This document shows positions 52,791 to 61,419 of a DNA stretch of 64,000 nt, piece by piece. Position 1 is the first letter of the stretch. Every line of letters begins with the position of its first letter. Location: NCBI GenBank assembly GCA_965224205.1, contig CBDCYN010000023.1, positions 372,001 to 436,000 of the forward strand, in the 5' to 3' direction. A program made the translations under genes and the position numbers. This DNA is from CBDCYN01 sp965224205. Its GTDB lineage: Bacteria; Planctomycetota; Phycisphaerae; Phycisphaerales; Phycisphaeraceae. The notes beneath the pieces are model-generated. The model saw nothing but the letters and a program-made list of their open reading frames with translations, did not search any database and was not told the DNA's origin.

Positions 52791-53783
52791 TCAGATCCAA
52801 TCCAGCAACCGATCCGCGAAATACGTCACGACCAGGTCCGCCCCCGCCCGCTTGATCGCGTACGTCGCCTCCAGCGCCGACGCCTGTAGGTCGAGCCAAC
52901 CCCGGTCCGCCGCCGCGTGGAGCATCGCGTATTCACCGCTGACGTGGTACCCCGCCACCGGCACCCCGCACGCGTCACGCACCCGCCGAACAATATCCAG
53001 GTACGTCGCCGCCGGTTTGACCATCACCATATCCGCCCCTTGGGCCAGGTCCGCTTCAAGCTCGGCACGCCACTCCCTGCTGCGACGGTAGTCCATCTGG
53101 TAACCCCGTCGATCGCCATACGCCATCCCCCCTTCACCTGCGTCACGGAACGGGCCGTAGAAGTTCGACGCGTACTTGACGCTGTACGATAAGATCGCCA
53201 CGTGCGCGAACCCTTCGGCATCCAAGGCCTGTCGGATCGCCCCCACCTGCCCGTCGATCATCCCCGACGGCGCCACGACATCAGCCCCGAACCGGGCCTG
53301 CGCGACCGCGGTTGTCGCCAATAAATCCAACGTCTGGTCGTTATCGACAATCCCGTGAAGATCGCCCTCGAGAACCGCCCCGCAGTGGCCGTGGTCCGTG
53401 TACTCACAGAAACACAAGTCCGCGTAGAGCAGCGCCCCGATGCCGGCGTCACGCGCCATCTGCAAAACCTTATTCACCGGCGCGTCGGTCGAGGCCGCGT
53501 AAGTGCCCGTCGCGTCTTTCTTGTTTCCGGGGGTGACCCCAAACAGGATGAACTGGGTCAGCCCACGACCCGCCAGCCGGTTCATCCTCTCAACCGCCTC
53601 GCCCACCGGCAGCTGACTCACCCCCGGCATCGACTCGACGGGGACCGCCCGGTCAGCTTCCGTGACAAACAAAGGCAGCACCAAATCTGAGGGGCCCAAC
53701 GCCACATCCGCCACCGCGTCTCGGATCACCGGGCCACGTCGTAGTCGACGGGGGCGTTGGGAGGGGAAATCGCTTTTTGACAT
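52791..53783 (-). CDS. hemB: porphobilinogen synthase
   Basis: A 330-aa enzyme joining two 5-aminolevulinate molecules in haem synthesis. Active-site lysines are in ILSYSVKYASNFYGPFRDA and GADMVMVKPAATYLD. The Zn-binding cysteines are in ADLCFCEYTDHGHCG, so it is the zinc-dependent type. The N-terminus RPRRLRRGPVIRDAVADV is standard. The frame is open to 53813; ATG 53783 is more likely. No other hem gene is next to it. Confidence 0.95.
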   Translation of the reverse strand: MSKSDFPSQRPRRLRRGPVIRDAVADVALGPSDLVLPLFVTEADRAVPVESMPGVSQLPVGEAVERMNRLAGRGLTQFILFGVTPGNKKDATGTYAASTDAPVNKVLQMARDAGIGALLYADLCFCEYTDHGHCGAVLEGDLHGIVDNDQTLDLLATTAVAQARFGADVVAPSGMIDGQVGAIRQALDAEGFAHVAILSYSVKYASNFYGPFRDAGEGGMAYGDRRGYQMDYRRSREWRAELEADLAQGADMVMVKPAATYLDIVRRVRDACGVPVAGYHVSGEYAMLHAAADRGWLDLQASALEATYAIKRAGADLVVTYFADRLLDWI

Positions 53784-53845
53784 GTGTACCAGCAGGGTGG
53801 CAAGCAAAAACAACGGGGATCGGATGAAGACCTAACGGGCTCTGC

Positions 53846-55633
53846 CTACGCCGGCGCTAACCCCCGGTACAGCTCCTGGATCCGCTGCGAGTGGTGCCGC
53901 CGCACCGCGTCGAGCGTGAGCCGAGGGATCTTGTAGCTGGCCTCCTCCTGTGAGACCGACCGGCAGTGCTCCTGGATCACCGAATAGAGAAACTTAAACG
54001 CGTCACGAGGCTGGTGCATCTGCTCCAACGCATCGACGATCATCTCCCGCGACACGTCCTCTTCAAACAGGTCCGACAGGTTGATCTGATCCTCTTCGGC
54101 GACCGCGGCAACACCGCCACGAGCCGCGACCGTGAGGGAGCGGGTTCCCCCGTCCCCCGGGGCTTCGATAATGCCGTCGATCCCCTGAATCGACGACTCC
54201 TTCACACGCCCGCCATCCACACCACCGCTGTCAACCCCGGCCTGACCGTTGTCGCCCGCCAATGACGAACCCAGATCACCCGCGGCCGGCAGGTTCGCCT
54301 CCAAACACGCCCGCAACCGGCTCGTGCACAGGTCGAAAAGCGTCGCCCCCGACCACGACAGCCGGTCGATCATGTTCTGCTTGTCCATGCGGGCTTCTTG
54401 GAAAAACGACGCCGATTCACGGTGCAATAGGTGGCGCAATTCGATCGGCAATAGCAGTTTTAATCCCACCCGGTCCTGCTGGAGGAATTTGTTCTCAAGC
54501 ATCGGCCAGATGATCGAGCGCATCCGGTCCGGGTGGCCGCTGACCACCGCCGGCTCGTCCACGCGGTCGACGAGCACGATGATCCCGTTGTAACCCAACG
54601 CCTCGAGCACCCCCATCAGCCGCTGGGTGAGCTGGTACCGGCTGTCCTGATTGCCCGTAAGCCGATCCTCGTTGCCCGCTCCCTCTAAAGGGACCGCCCC
54701 GGTGGTGGGCCAAGGATGGTTGACCAGATCCGCCTTACGCATCTCCAGAAGCATCTTCCGCAGATCGCCCTGCAACCGCGGGACCGCCAGCAGCTCCCGG
54801 CACACCCTGCGGCAAAGCGACCACACCCGCACGTGCTTCAGCGCCCAAGCCCCAAACAGAACCACGGCGATCGCCGCCGCAAACCCCGCCCCCGGGACTA
54901 GCCAAGGGTTATCTGAAAAAAACGTGTAATGCCCCGCCAACAGCACCCCCGCGGTGATCGCCGCCACCGCCCCCAGCGTCCGCGCCAGTGGCATCGAAGG
55001 CACCCACCCCAGTTTCAATTTCGACCGAAGCTTCTTCCATCGCTCCACCACCGACCCGCTGCGCGGCTGGTCATACAACGCCGCCAAGATCGCCAGATCC
55101 ACCCGCTGCTGCCGCGGCATCTTCTTAAGGATCTTGACCACCTTGGGCGGTAGCGGCATCGCCTCGTCCGTGCCGATCGTCACCTCCAGAAGCCCGTCGA
55201 CCAGCTTCGTCACCGCCAACGAAAGGATCGCGTCCTGGTGGTCCTCAAGGCGGAGCTTGTCGAGCAGCTGCTCGACACTCACCCGCGCCGCCCGGTACGA
55301 CCCCATGCGCTGCCGTTGGCGCCGGATCACCTGATCCAATACAGGGTTCAGGTCGTCGTAACCCACCAGCAGGATCCGGTGATCAGGGTTCTGTTCATTA
55401 TGTTCGCTGATCTTCTGCCCGATCAGCAGCCGGATCGCGGTCTTGCCGGTGCCTTTTTCCCCGAACACCACCGCCGTGCTGGGACGGTCGATCTGCCCCA
55501 GCACCTTCGGGAAATCTGGGTGCGTGGTGTTGGTCTCGATCAGCCGGTTGAAGATCGGGTCGTGACGGGCCTCCTCCGCCTCAAACGGGTTCTCTGCCAA
55601 ACCGTGATGGGATAAGAAGCTCTCGACCTTCAT
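53846..55633 (-). CDS. membrane-associated P-loop ATPase, unknown family
   Basis: A 595-aa protein. Walker A is FGEKGTGKTAIRLL (residues 58-65); a Walker B-like strand is IIVLVDRVDEPAVV. Two hydrophobic helices near the middle (VAAITAGVLLAGHYTFF; AGFAAAIAVVLFGAWAL) anchor it between the Walker motifs, which is unusual. The C-terminal RLSWSGATLFDLCTSRL and helical tail recall KAP/STAND-type NTPases. A low-complexity linker at about 465-520 contains the short GC-rich repeat translated in frame (GTRSLTVAARGG). Probably conserved in planctomycetes. Role unknown. Confidence 0.75.
   Translation of the reverse strand: MKVESFLSHHGLAENPFEAEEARHDPIFNRLIETNTTHPDFPKVLGQIDRPSTAVVFGEKGTGKTAIRLLIGQKISEHNEQNPDHRILLVGYDDLNPVLDQVIRRQRQRMGSYRAARVSVEQLLDKLRLEDHQDAILSLAVTKLVDGLLEVTIGTDEAMPLPPKVVKILKKMPRQQRVDLAILAALYDQPRSGSVVERWKKLRSKLKLGWVPSMPLARTLGAVAAITAGVLLAGHYTFFSDNPWLVPGAGFAAAIAVVLFGAWALKHVRVWSLCRRVCRELLAVPRLQGDLRKMLLEMRKADLVNHPWPTTGAVPLEGAGNEDRLTGNQDSRYQLTQRLMGVLEALGYNGIIVLVDRVDEPAVVSGHPDRMRSIIWPMLENKFLQQDRVGLKLLLPIELRHLLHRESASFFQEARMDKQNMIDRLSWSGATLFDLCTSRLRACLEANLPAAGDLGSSLAGDNGQAGVDSGGVDGGRVKESSIQGIDGIIEAPGDGGTRSLTVAARGGVAAVAEEDQINLSDLFEEDVSREMIVDALEQMHQPRDAFKFLYSVIQEHCRSVSQEEASYKIPRLTLDAVRRHHSQRIQELYRGLAPA
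54119..54150 (+). repeat. short GC-rich interspersed repeat inside a P-loop ATPase gene
   Basis: ACGAGCCGCGACCGTGAGGG followed by AGCGGGTTCCCC on plus, antisense to the gene. The host frame stays open across it. Confidence 0.65.
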
Positions 55634-55831
55634 CGTTTACTCAAAAACCTCATGTCCGCACCCCGGACCGCCACACCTCATTGCCACTGATAGTACACAC
55701 GCCGGGGTCTGCCCCGGTACAATCTCATCTTGATTGACACCGACCAGCGACCGATGACGAGCCTGAAGTATCTTAGCAGCAGATACGGGCCCCAGCGCAT
55801 CGCTCGATCATCCTTGCTTTAAGGATTGGAA

Positions 55832-55837
55832 TAGACT
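55832..55837 (+). promoter_or_regulatory. -10-like TAGACT, leaderless start
   Basis: TAGACT followed by 7 nt and ATG 55845, with no ribosome-binding site. Confidence 0.4.
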
Positions 55838-55844
55838 AACACCG

Positions 55845-56240
55845 ATGAACGACCAGCCCAACCAAGAAGGTTCCCAGGAGGCCGCCTCCACCACGCTCCA
55901 CGGCTCGTGCCCCCCCCTGACCAGCCAGCAGGAAAGAATCGCCGCGATGGACGAGGCTTTCGACTACCGCGGGGATGTCACGATCCACACGGTCGACGGC
56001 CAAGCGATCCAGGGGTACGTCTTCGACCGCCGCACAGAAGCCGACCAGCCGTATGTGCGGCTCATCCCCACCGGCAGTACGGAGCGTGTGTCCATAGGGT
56101 ACGCCCAGATCGCCCGGCTCGAGTTCTCCGGCCGAGACACCGCCGCGGGCAAAAGCTGGGAGACCTGGGTCAAGAAGTATCAAGAAAAGAAAGCCCGCGG
56201 CGAGGCGGCCAACCTCCACCCCGACTCCCTTGATGAGTAG
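55845..56240 (+). CDS. conserved hypothetical protein
   Basis: A 131-aa soluble protein. A disordered N-terminus (NDQPNQEGSQEAASTT) leads to a compact beta domain: AFDYRGDVTIHTVDGQAIQGYVFDRR and PYVRLIPTGSTERVSIGYAQIARLEFSGRDTAAGKSWETWVKKY, resembling an Sm/SH3-like barrel. Function unknown. No Shine-Dalgarno; TAGACT lies 7 nt before the ATG, suggesting a leaderless mRNA. The gene before it (P-loop ATPase) is divergent. Confidence 0.75.
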   Translation: MNDQPNQEGSQEAASTTLHGSCPPLTSQQERIAAMDEAFDYRGDVTIHTVDGQAIQGYVFDRRTEADQPYVRLIPTGSTERVSIGYAQIARLEFSGRDTAAGKSWETWVKKYQEKKARGEAANLHPDSLDE

Positions 56241-56313
56241 CGCCGCGTTGTACACGGTTTTATCGTCCGTACGAAGGCAGCTATTACAATAGCAGGCTTC
56301 ATCGGTACTGCTC

Positions 56314-57978
56314 ATGGCCCATGATTCCCCTGATCTCGACACCTTTCGCCAAAAGGCTGCGGCTCACCCCGCCGCCCTGATCCCGGTCTACCGCCGGATC
56401 TTCAGCGACGCGTTGACCCCGGTCCTGGCCTACCGCCGCCTCGTGCGCCCCGACGACCGCATGGCCCCCAGCTTCCTGCTCGAATCCGTCGTCGGCGGCG
56501 ACCGCGTGGGCCGGTACAGCTACCTCGGCGCCCAACCCGCGGTGCAGGTGATCGCCCATGGGAATCAGGTTAAAGTGATTGACACGATCAACCCCGATCG
56601 GTCACGAACCTACACCAGCCAAAACCCTCTCGATGAAATCGCTCACCTGTCGGCCCAGATCCAGGCGCTCGAAACCGACGGGCTGCCCGATTTCTGCGGC
56701 GGGTGGGTCGGGTTCGCCGGATACGACACCGTCCGGTACCTCGAGGGTGAGAAGCTCACCGCCCCGCCCCCGGACGACCGGCACCTGCCCGACGTGCACA
56801 TGGGCCTGTACCGCCGGGTCGTGGCGTTTGATCATGTGCAGAAGACCGTGGTCCTCGTCACGCACATGGTGGCCGATGAACACCCCTTGATTGATGCCGC
56901 CTATGAATCAGCCCAGCGAGACCTTGACGAACTCGCCCGTCGGATCACCCAAGATTCGTCGCCTGATCAAGGTGGCACGGAGCTGGCCGTCGGGCAGATC
57001 GACCTCAACTCCCCACCCCCGAACCTGCCCACGAGCAACATGGGCGATGGCGGGTACCAACAGGCGGTCATCAAGGCCAAAGAATACATCGCCGCCGGTG
57101 ACATCTTCCAGGTCGTGCCCAGCCAGCGGTTTGAGTTACGCACCGAAGCCGACCCATTCGACATCTACCGCGCCCTGCGCGTGGTCAACCCGTCGCCGTA
57201 TATGTTTTACCTCCAGATTGACGGCGGGATGCTCGTGGGCTCTAGCCCGGAGATCCTCTGCCGGGTCCAAGACGGGGTCGTCACCAACCGCCCGCTAGCG
57301 GGCACGCGTCAACGTGGCAGCGACGAGCAAGAAGACCAACGCCTCGAAGCTCAGCTCTTGGCCGACCCCAAGGAACGCGCCGAGCACATCATGCTCGTGG
57401 ACCTGGGCCGCAACGATGTGGGCCGGGTCGCCACACCCGGGTCGATCGCCCTGCCCGCCTTGATGACGATCGAGCGCTACAGCCACGTGATGCACATCAG
57501 CTCGACCGTCACCGCCCAGCTCGCCGAGGAGCGCACCTGCTGGGACGCACTTCGCTACACACTGCCGGTGGGCACGGTCAGCGGAGCCCCGAAAGTACGG
57601 GCGATGCAGATCATCGACGAGCTCGAGCCCACCCGTCGCGGGCCCTACGCCGGCGCGGTCGGGTATGTCGACCTCGCCGGCAACATGGACATGGCCATCG
57701 CCCTGCGCACCATGGTCATCACCCCCGCCCCCGGAAATGCCCTCGGAAGTACCCCCGACCATGTCCAACGCGATGGCATCGCCCTCTCCGAACGAGCCGC
57801 GACCGTAAGGGAGCGGTCCGTCGATCTAGGCAGACCATGGACCGTCCACATCCAAGCCGGTGGCGGGATCGTCGCCGATAGCGACCCCGAAGCCGAGCAC
57901 CAAGAGACCCTCAACAAAGCCGCCGCCATGGCCAAAGCGGTCGACCTGGCTCAACGAGCGTTTTCGCACCCGTCATAG
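56314..57978 (+). CDS. trpE: anthranilate synthase component I with an in-frame insertion
   Basis: A 554-aa enzyme making anthranilate from chorismate with TrpG. The N-terminal domain shows SFLLESVVGGDRVGRYSYLG (Trp-binding LLES). The catalytic domain has AAGDIFQVVPSQRFE, PSPYMFYLQIDGG, GSSPEILCRV, RPLAGTRQRG, VDLGRNDVGRV and GTVSGAPKVRAMQIIDELEP. After IALRTMVI, where the chain should continue directly to VHIQAGGGIVADSDPE, residues about 471-509 (PAPGNALG...VDLGRPW, 57724-57840) are inserted. The insert contains the short GC-rich repeat read as ALSERAATVRERS. All catalytic motifs are intact, so the insert is probably tolerated. No trpG is adjacent. Confidence 0.93.
   Translation: MAHDSPDLDTFRQKAAAHPAALIPVYRRIFSDALTPVLAYRRLVRPDDRMAPSFLLESVVGGDRVGRYSYLGAQPAVQVIAHGNQVKVIDTINPDRSRTYTSQNPLDEIAHLSAQIQALETDGLPDFCGGWVGFAGYDTVRYLEGEKLTAPPPDDRHLPDVHMGLYRRVVAFDHVQKTVVLVTHMVADEHPLIDAAYESAQRDLDELARRITQDSSPDQGGTELAVGQIDLNSPPPNLPTSNMGDGGYQQAVIKAKEYIAAGDIFQVVPSQRFELRTEADPFDIYRALRVVNPSPYMFYLQIDGGMLVGSSPEILCRVQDGVVTNRPLAGTRQRGSDEQEDQRLEAQLLADPKERAEHIMLVDLGRNDVGRVATPGSIALPALMTIERYSHVMHISSTVTAQLAEERTCWDALRYTLPVGTVSGAPKVRAMQIIDELEPTRRGPYAGAVGYVDLAGNMDMAIALRTMVITPAPGNALGSTPDHVQRDGIALSERAATVRERSVDLGRPWTVHIQAGGGIVADSDPEAEHQETLNKAAAMAKAVDLAQRAFSHPS
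57791..57818 (+). repeat. short GC-rich interspersed repeat inside trpE
   Basis: AACGAGCCGCGACCGTAAGG followed by GAGCGGTC, one base different from the 54119 copy in the core. Read in frame with trpE. Confidence 0.65.
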
Positions 57979-58369
57979 GCCGATCAACCCGCGTTAGCTG
58001 TTTGGCCACTGCCCGCGAGCCAGCCCCGGGCGATCCGCACCGTCATCCACTCCGTGACGGCACCAGCTGTACATCTAGTCGACCCATCCGCTACAAACGT
58101 CAGGTCGTTGACTCGGCCAACGGACCCTCTCTCCACTGTAACCCCCTGCCGCCGGGCGTTGGGCTATCAACGCGTCTCCGGAACATACCGCCGCGTGGCC
58201 TGGATTGCTCAAAATTTCTGAGACCATAGCTTAAGTCCCCCATCAGGTCACCCGATCCAGGCCGATAATCCGCAGCCATCATGTGAAATGCTCGATCCGC
58301 CCCGGCTGCGCCGATCTGTGAGGGGTTGGATCAACCGCAACGAACACCGTCAAAAAAAGGAGTTGGACC
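57979..58369. other. 391-bp intergenic region
   Basis: Between trpE and the lipoprotein gene. No repeat family member, strong hairpin or coding frame with signals was recognised. The last 20 bp hold AAAAAAAGGAG, the lipoprotein ribosome-binding site. Confidence 0.45.
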
Positions 58370-58576
58370 ATGCGCTATCCCATCGCCGTAGCCTGGTTGA
58401 CGGCCCTTTGCTTAGCCGGTTGCAACGCCCAGCGGGACCCCTTGGTCGTTTATGAACCGGCTTATTCTCATGTGCGCGCCGACACCGCCAGCCACGACGA
58501 CGTGACTCGAGACGCCACTACCGATCATTATTCTGATGACGAGGAAAGATTAGCCGCATCACGGATCGTCCGGTGA
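58370..58576 (+). CDS. small lipoprotein
   Basis: A 68-aa protein with a lipobox: MRYPIAVAWLTALCLAGC, so the mature lipoprotein starts at Cys18. The mature part is only about 50 residues, acidic (VRADTASHDDVTRDATTDHYSDDEE). AAGGAG lies 8 nt before the ATG. Its last 49 bp overlap the 3' end of lpxD on the other strand. No homolog recognised. Confidence 0.7.
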   Translation: MRYPIAVAWLTALCLAGCNAQRDPLVVYEPAYSHVRADTASHDDVTRDATTDHYSDDEERLAASRIVR

Positions 58577-59634
58577 TTGACCGAGGCCTCATCGGCCTCG
58601 CCCCCGAGCCGGGCTTCGAGCTGGGCGACCCGCTTCTGGAGCTGGCGGAAGTCCTGCACCAGGTCGGGCAAGCGTGTTAGCGTCAGCACGCTCCGCTTCG
58701 TCTGGGCCATCGGCATCGCGGGTTGACCGCCGTATTGACCTTTAGCCGGCAAGTCGTCGATCACCCCAGCCTTGGCGGCGATCTGGGCCTGATCTCCGAT
58801 CTCAAGATGCCCCGCCACCCCCGCCTGCCCCCCGAACGCGACATACTGGCCTGTCTTGACCGAGCCCGCCAACCCGACCTGAGCCACGAGCAGGTTATGG
58901 GGGCCCACCTCCGTGCCGTGACCGATCGCCACCAAGTCGCTGAACTTCGTGCCCTTGCCGATCCGCGTCGAGCCGACCGTCGCCCGATCGATCGCGCAGC
59001 CCGCGCCCATCTCCACGTCGTCCTCGATCACGACGTTGCCGATCTGCGGGATCTTGTGGTGCTGGCCCTGGTGCGTGGCGTACCCGAACCCGTCTTGGCC
59101 GATCACACAACCCGAGTGCAACACCACGCGGTCGCCCAGCACACACCCGTCGTAGACCGTCACGTTCGGGTAGAGGATGCACTGCTTTCCGATCGTCGCC
59201 CCGTCGCCGACGTAACAGTGCGGGTAGATGACCGAACCCTCGCCGATGACCGCCCCGGCGGCGATATAGACCAACGGTTGGATGCAGCAGCCCGGCCCGA
59301 TCTGTGCCGCGGGGTCGACCACCGCCAGATCGCTGACCCCCGGCTCGGGGTGCTGCCGGTAACCGTGCAGCGCCACGACCGCTTCGCGGAACGCAAAATA
59401 CGGATCGGCCGCGACCAGCAAGGTACACCCCGAGGGGGCTTGCTGGGCGTCGTCGGGCGATAAGATCACCGCACCGGCTTGGGTCTGGGCCAGCCGGCTG
59501 GTGTATTTCCGATTGGCTAAAAAACTCACGTCCCGGGGCCCGGCTTCCTCGAGCCCGGCGCAACCGGTCACGGACCGCGACCCGTCGCCACGCACGGCGG
59601 CGCCGATCCGTTGGCTCAATTGTTCGATCGTCAT
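58528..59634 (-). CDS. lpxD: UDP-3-O-acylglucosamine N-acyltransferase
   Basis: A 368-aa enzyme adding the second acyl chain of lipid A precursor. N-terminal uridine-binding domain: CAGLEEAGPRDVSFLANRKYTSRL. Then the left-handed beta-helix hexapeptide repeats (AAQIGPG, AVIGEGSVIYPHCYVGDGATIG, SGCVIGQDGFGYA). The catalytic His is in LVAIGHGTEVGPHNLLVAQVGLAGS. A C-terminal coiled coil follows. ATG 59652 is an alternative start. It follows nuoG by about 35 bp on the same strand. Confidence 0.94.
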   Translation of the reverse strand: MTIEQLSQRIGAAVRGDGSRSVTGCAGLEEAGPRDVSFLANRKYTSRLAQTQAGAVILSPDDAQQAPSGCTLLVAADPYFAFREAVVALHGYRQHPEPGVSDLAVVDPAAQIGPGCCIQPLVYIAAGAVIGEGSVIYPHCYVGDGATIGKQCILYPNVTVYDGCVLGDRVVLHSGCVIGQDGFGYATHQGQHHKIPQIGNVVIEDDVEMGAGCAIDRATVGSTRIGKGTKFSDLVAIGHGTEVGPHNLLVAQVGLAGSVKTGQYVAFGGQAGVAGHLEIGDQAQIAAKAGVIDDLPAKGQYGGQPAMPMAQTKRSVLTLTRLPDLVQDFRQLQKRVAQLEARLGGEADEASVNHRTIRDAANLSSSSE

Positions 59635-59667
59635 GCTCACGGTAAAAAACACATCTCCGCAAGGTTG

Positions 59668-61344
59668 TCACAGCGTGACGTACTGCATGTCGGGCTGTTC
59701 TTGATCTCCCTCTTGAGGATGATGGACCTCGGTCGCAAACGCACCGCCCATCTGGGATCGCACCCGATCCGGGTCGTAACGCTCAAAAGCCGTGGACGCG
59801 CTGGTGTACAGCAGGTCTAAAGCGATCTGACCCTCAGCTCGGCCGAACTCGATCGGCGGGATCGCCTGTTGAAAGCTCTGGATCCGCCCGTGGGTGTTCT
59901 CGAAGGCGCCGCTTTTCTCGACCCAGGTCACCCCCGGAAGCAATACTGCCGCCTTGGCCGTCAGATCGTTCGGGAGCGTATCGATCAGGACCGTGAATTT
60001 CTTCCCGACCGCGGTGGCCAGCGGCTTGGTCACCCACGCGCTGGGGTAGTTGCCGGTCAGCAACAGGCCGGTAAGTTTTGAGCCCTTCTGCCCTAGCTCC
60101 TCCAGCAGCTGGTCGTAGGAAAACACGCTGCGGTTCGACGCATTGACCAGCTCCAGAGCCCGCCTCACCCCGCGGCTGTTGGGGCATTTCTCGGCATAGA
60201 TCGTGTACCCCCCGCCCCCGGAATCACCCCCAGAATCACCCCCGACAAACGTCTTGTCCCGGCCCTGGGTCGGGATGGGGCCCACCGCCAGCGTCGCTTG
60301 GGGGTCGAGGCTACGGATAAACCGGCCCAGCAGATACGCCTCCTCACAAGCGAGCATCGGGCTGACCATCACCGCCAAACAGCCCGTGCCGTGGTCACGG
60401 ACCAGATCGGTGAATCGGCGCGTCACCTCCTCGTACGCCCGCTTCCAGTCACAGCGGACCTGGACCCCTTGCTGGAGCCGCATCGGGTGACGCAGCCTCG
60501 CTTCGTCATGGACAAACTTCCAGCTGTAGCGGATCTCGTCGCTGATCCACCATTTGTTGACGTCCATGTTGGTCCGCGGCTTGACCCGATAAATCTGACC
60601 CTCGTTGTGCTCGACCCAGATATTGTCGCCCGAAGCGGTCACGGGATCGATGCTGGGGGTCTTGTTCAGGAACCAGACCCGCTGGGTGAACAGAAAATCC
60701 TTATCAAGCAACGCCCCCACCGGGCAGATGTCCACGACGTTGCCGGATAGCTCATTATCGAGCGGCTTGCCCGGGAAGATGTCGATCTGTTCGGTGTGGC
60801 CGCGGCCGCTGATCATCAGCTCGCTGGTGCCCGAGACCTCGCGCGTGAACCGTACGCAACGCGAGCACATGATGCACCGGTCAGAGTAGAGGTACACGTT
60901 CGGGCCGATGTCCTTCTTGGGCTGCTTGGCCTTGTCTTCCTCGAAGCGTGACTCGGCGCGGCCGTACTGGTAGCTGTAGTCCTGGAGGTGGCACTCACCC
61001 GCCTGGTCGCAGACCGGGCAGTCCAGGGGGTGATTGATTAGCAGGTACTCCATGACGGCTTTTTGGTTGGCGACGGCCTTGGGGCTTTTGGTATAGACCT
61101 GCATCCCGTCCATCGCGGTGGTCTGGCAGGTGGGCACCAGCTTGGGCAGGAACTCGACCTTGTTGTCGTTTCGGGGGTTGGGTGAGGCGACCTCCGCGAG
61201 GCAGATCCGGCAGCTGGCCACCACCGACAGCCCGGGGTGGTAGCAGTAGTGCGGGATCTCCACGCCGTTTTCGAGGGCGACGTCTAAAATGAGCTTCTTG
61301 CCCTCGAACGTCAATTCCTTGCCGTCGATCGTGAGGGTGGGCAT
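59668..61344 (-). CDS. nuoG: NADH-quinone oxidoreductase subunit G (short form)
   Basis: A 558-aa iron-sulfur subunit of complex I. The 2Fe-2S site is HYCYHPGLSVVASCRICLAEV with C in LVPTCQTT. The His-Cys 4Fe-4S site is HPLDCPVCDQAGECHLQ. Further 4Fe-4S ligands are in CIMCSRCVRFTREVSGT and VVDICPVGALL. The molybdopterin-like C-terminal domain is short compared with E. coli NuoG (about 900 aa). A GGDSGGDSGGGG linker stands out. No other nuo gene is in view; lpxD follows. Confidence 0.9.
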   Translation of the reverse strand: MPTLTIDGKELTFEGKKLILDVALENGVEIPHYCYHPGLSVVASCRICLAEVASPNPRNDNKVEFLPKLVPTCQTTAMDGMQVYTKSPKAVANQKAVMEYLLINHPLDCPVCDQAGECHLQDYSYQYGRAESRFEEDKAKQPKKDIGPNVYLYSDRCIMCSRCVRFTREVSGTSELMISGRGHTEQIDIFPGKPLDNELSGNVVDICPVGALLDKDFLFTQRVWFLNKTPSIDPVTASGDNIWVEHNEGQIYRVKPRTNMDVNKWWISDEIRYSWKFVHDEARLRHPMRLQQGVQVRCDWKRAYEEVTRRFTDLVRDHGTGCLAVMVSPMLACEEAYLLGRFIRSLDPQATLAVGPIPTQGRDKTFVGGDSGGDSGGGGYTIYAEKCPNSRGVRRALELVNASNRSVFSYDQLLEELGQKGSKLTGLLLTGNYPSAWVTKPLATAVGKKFTVLIDTLPNDLTAKAAVLLPGVTWVEKSGAFENTHGRIQSFQQAIPPIEFGRAEGQIALDLLYTSASTAFERYDPDRVRSQMGGAFATEVHHPQEGDQEQPDMQYVTL

Positions 61345-61419
61345 ACTGGGTCATCCGTGGATCGTGAACGTGAAAAAAGCCATCCGCAATAGGGAAGCGT
61401 ACTATACCAAGCTGTGAAG

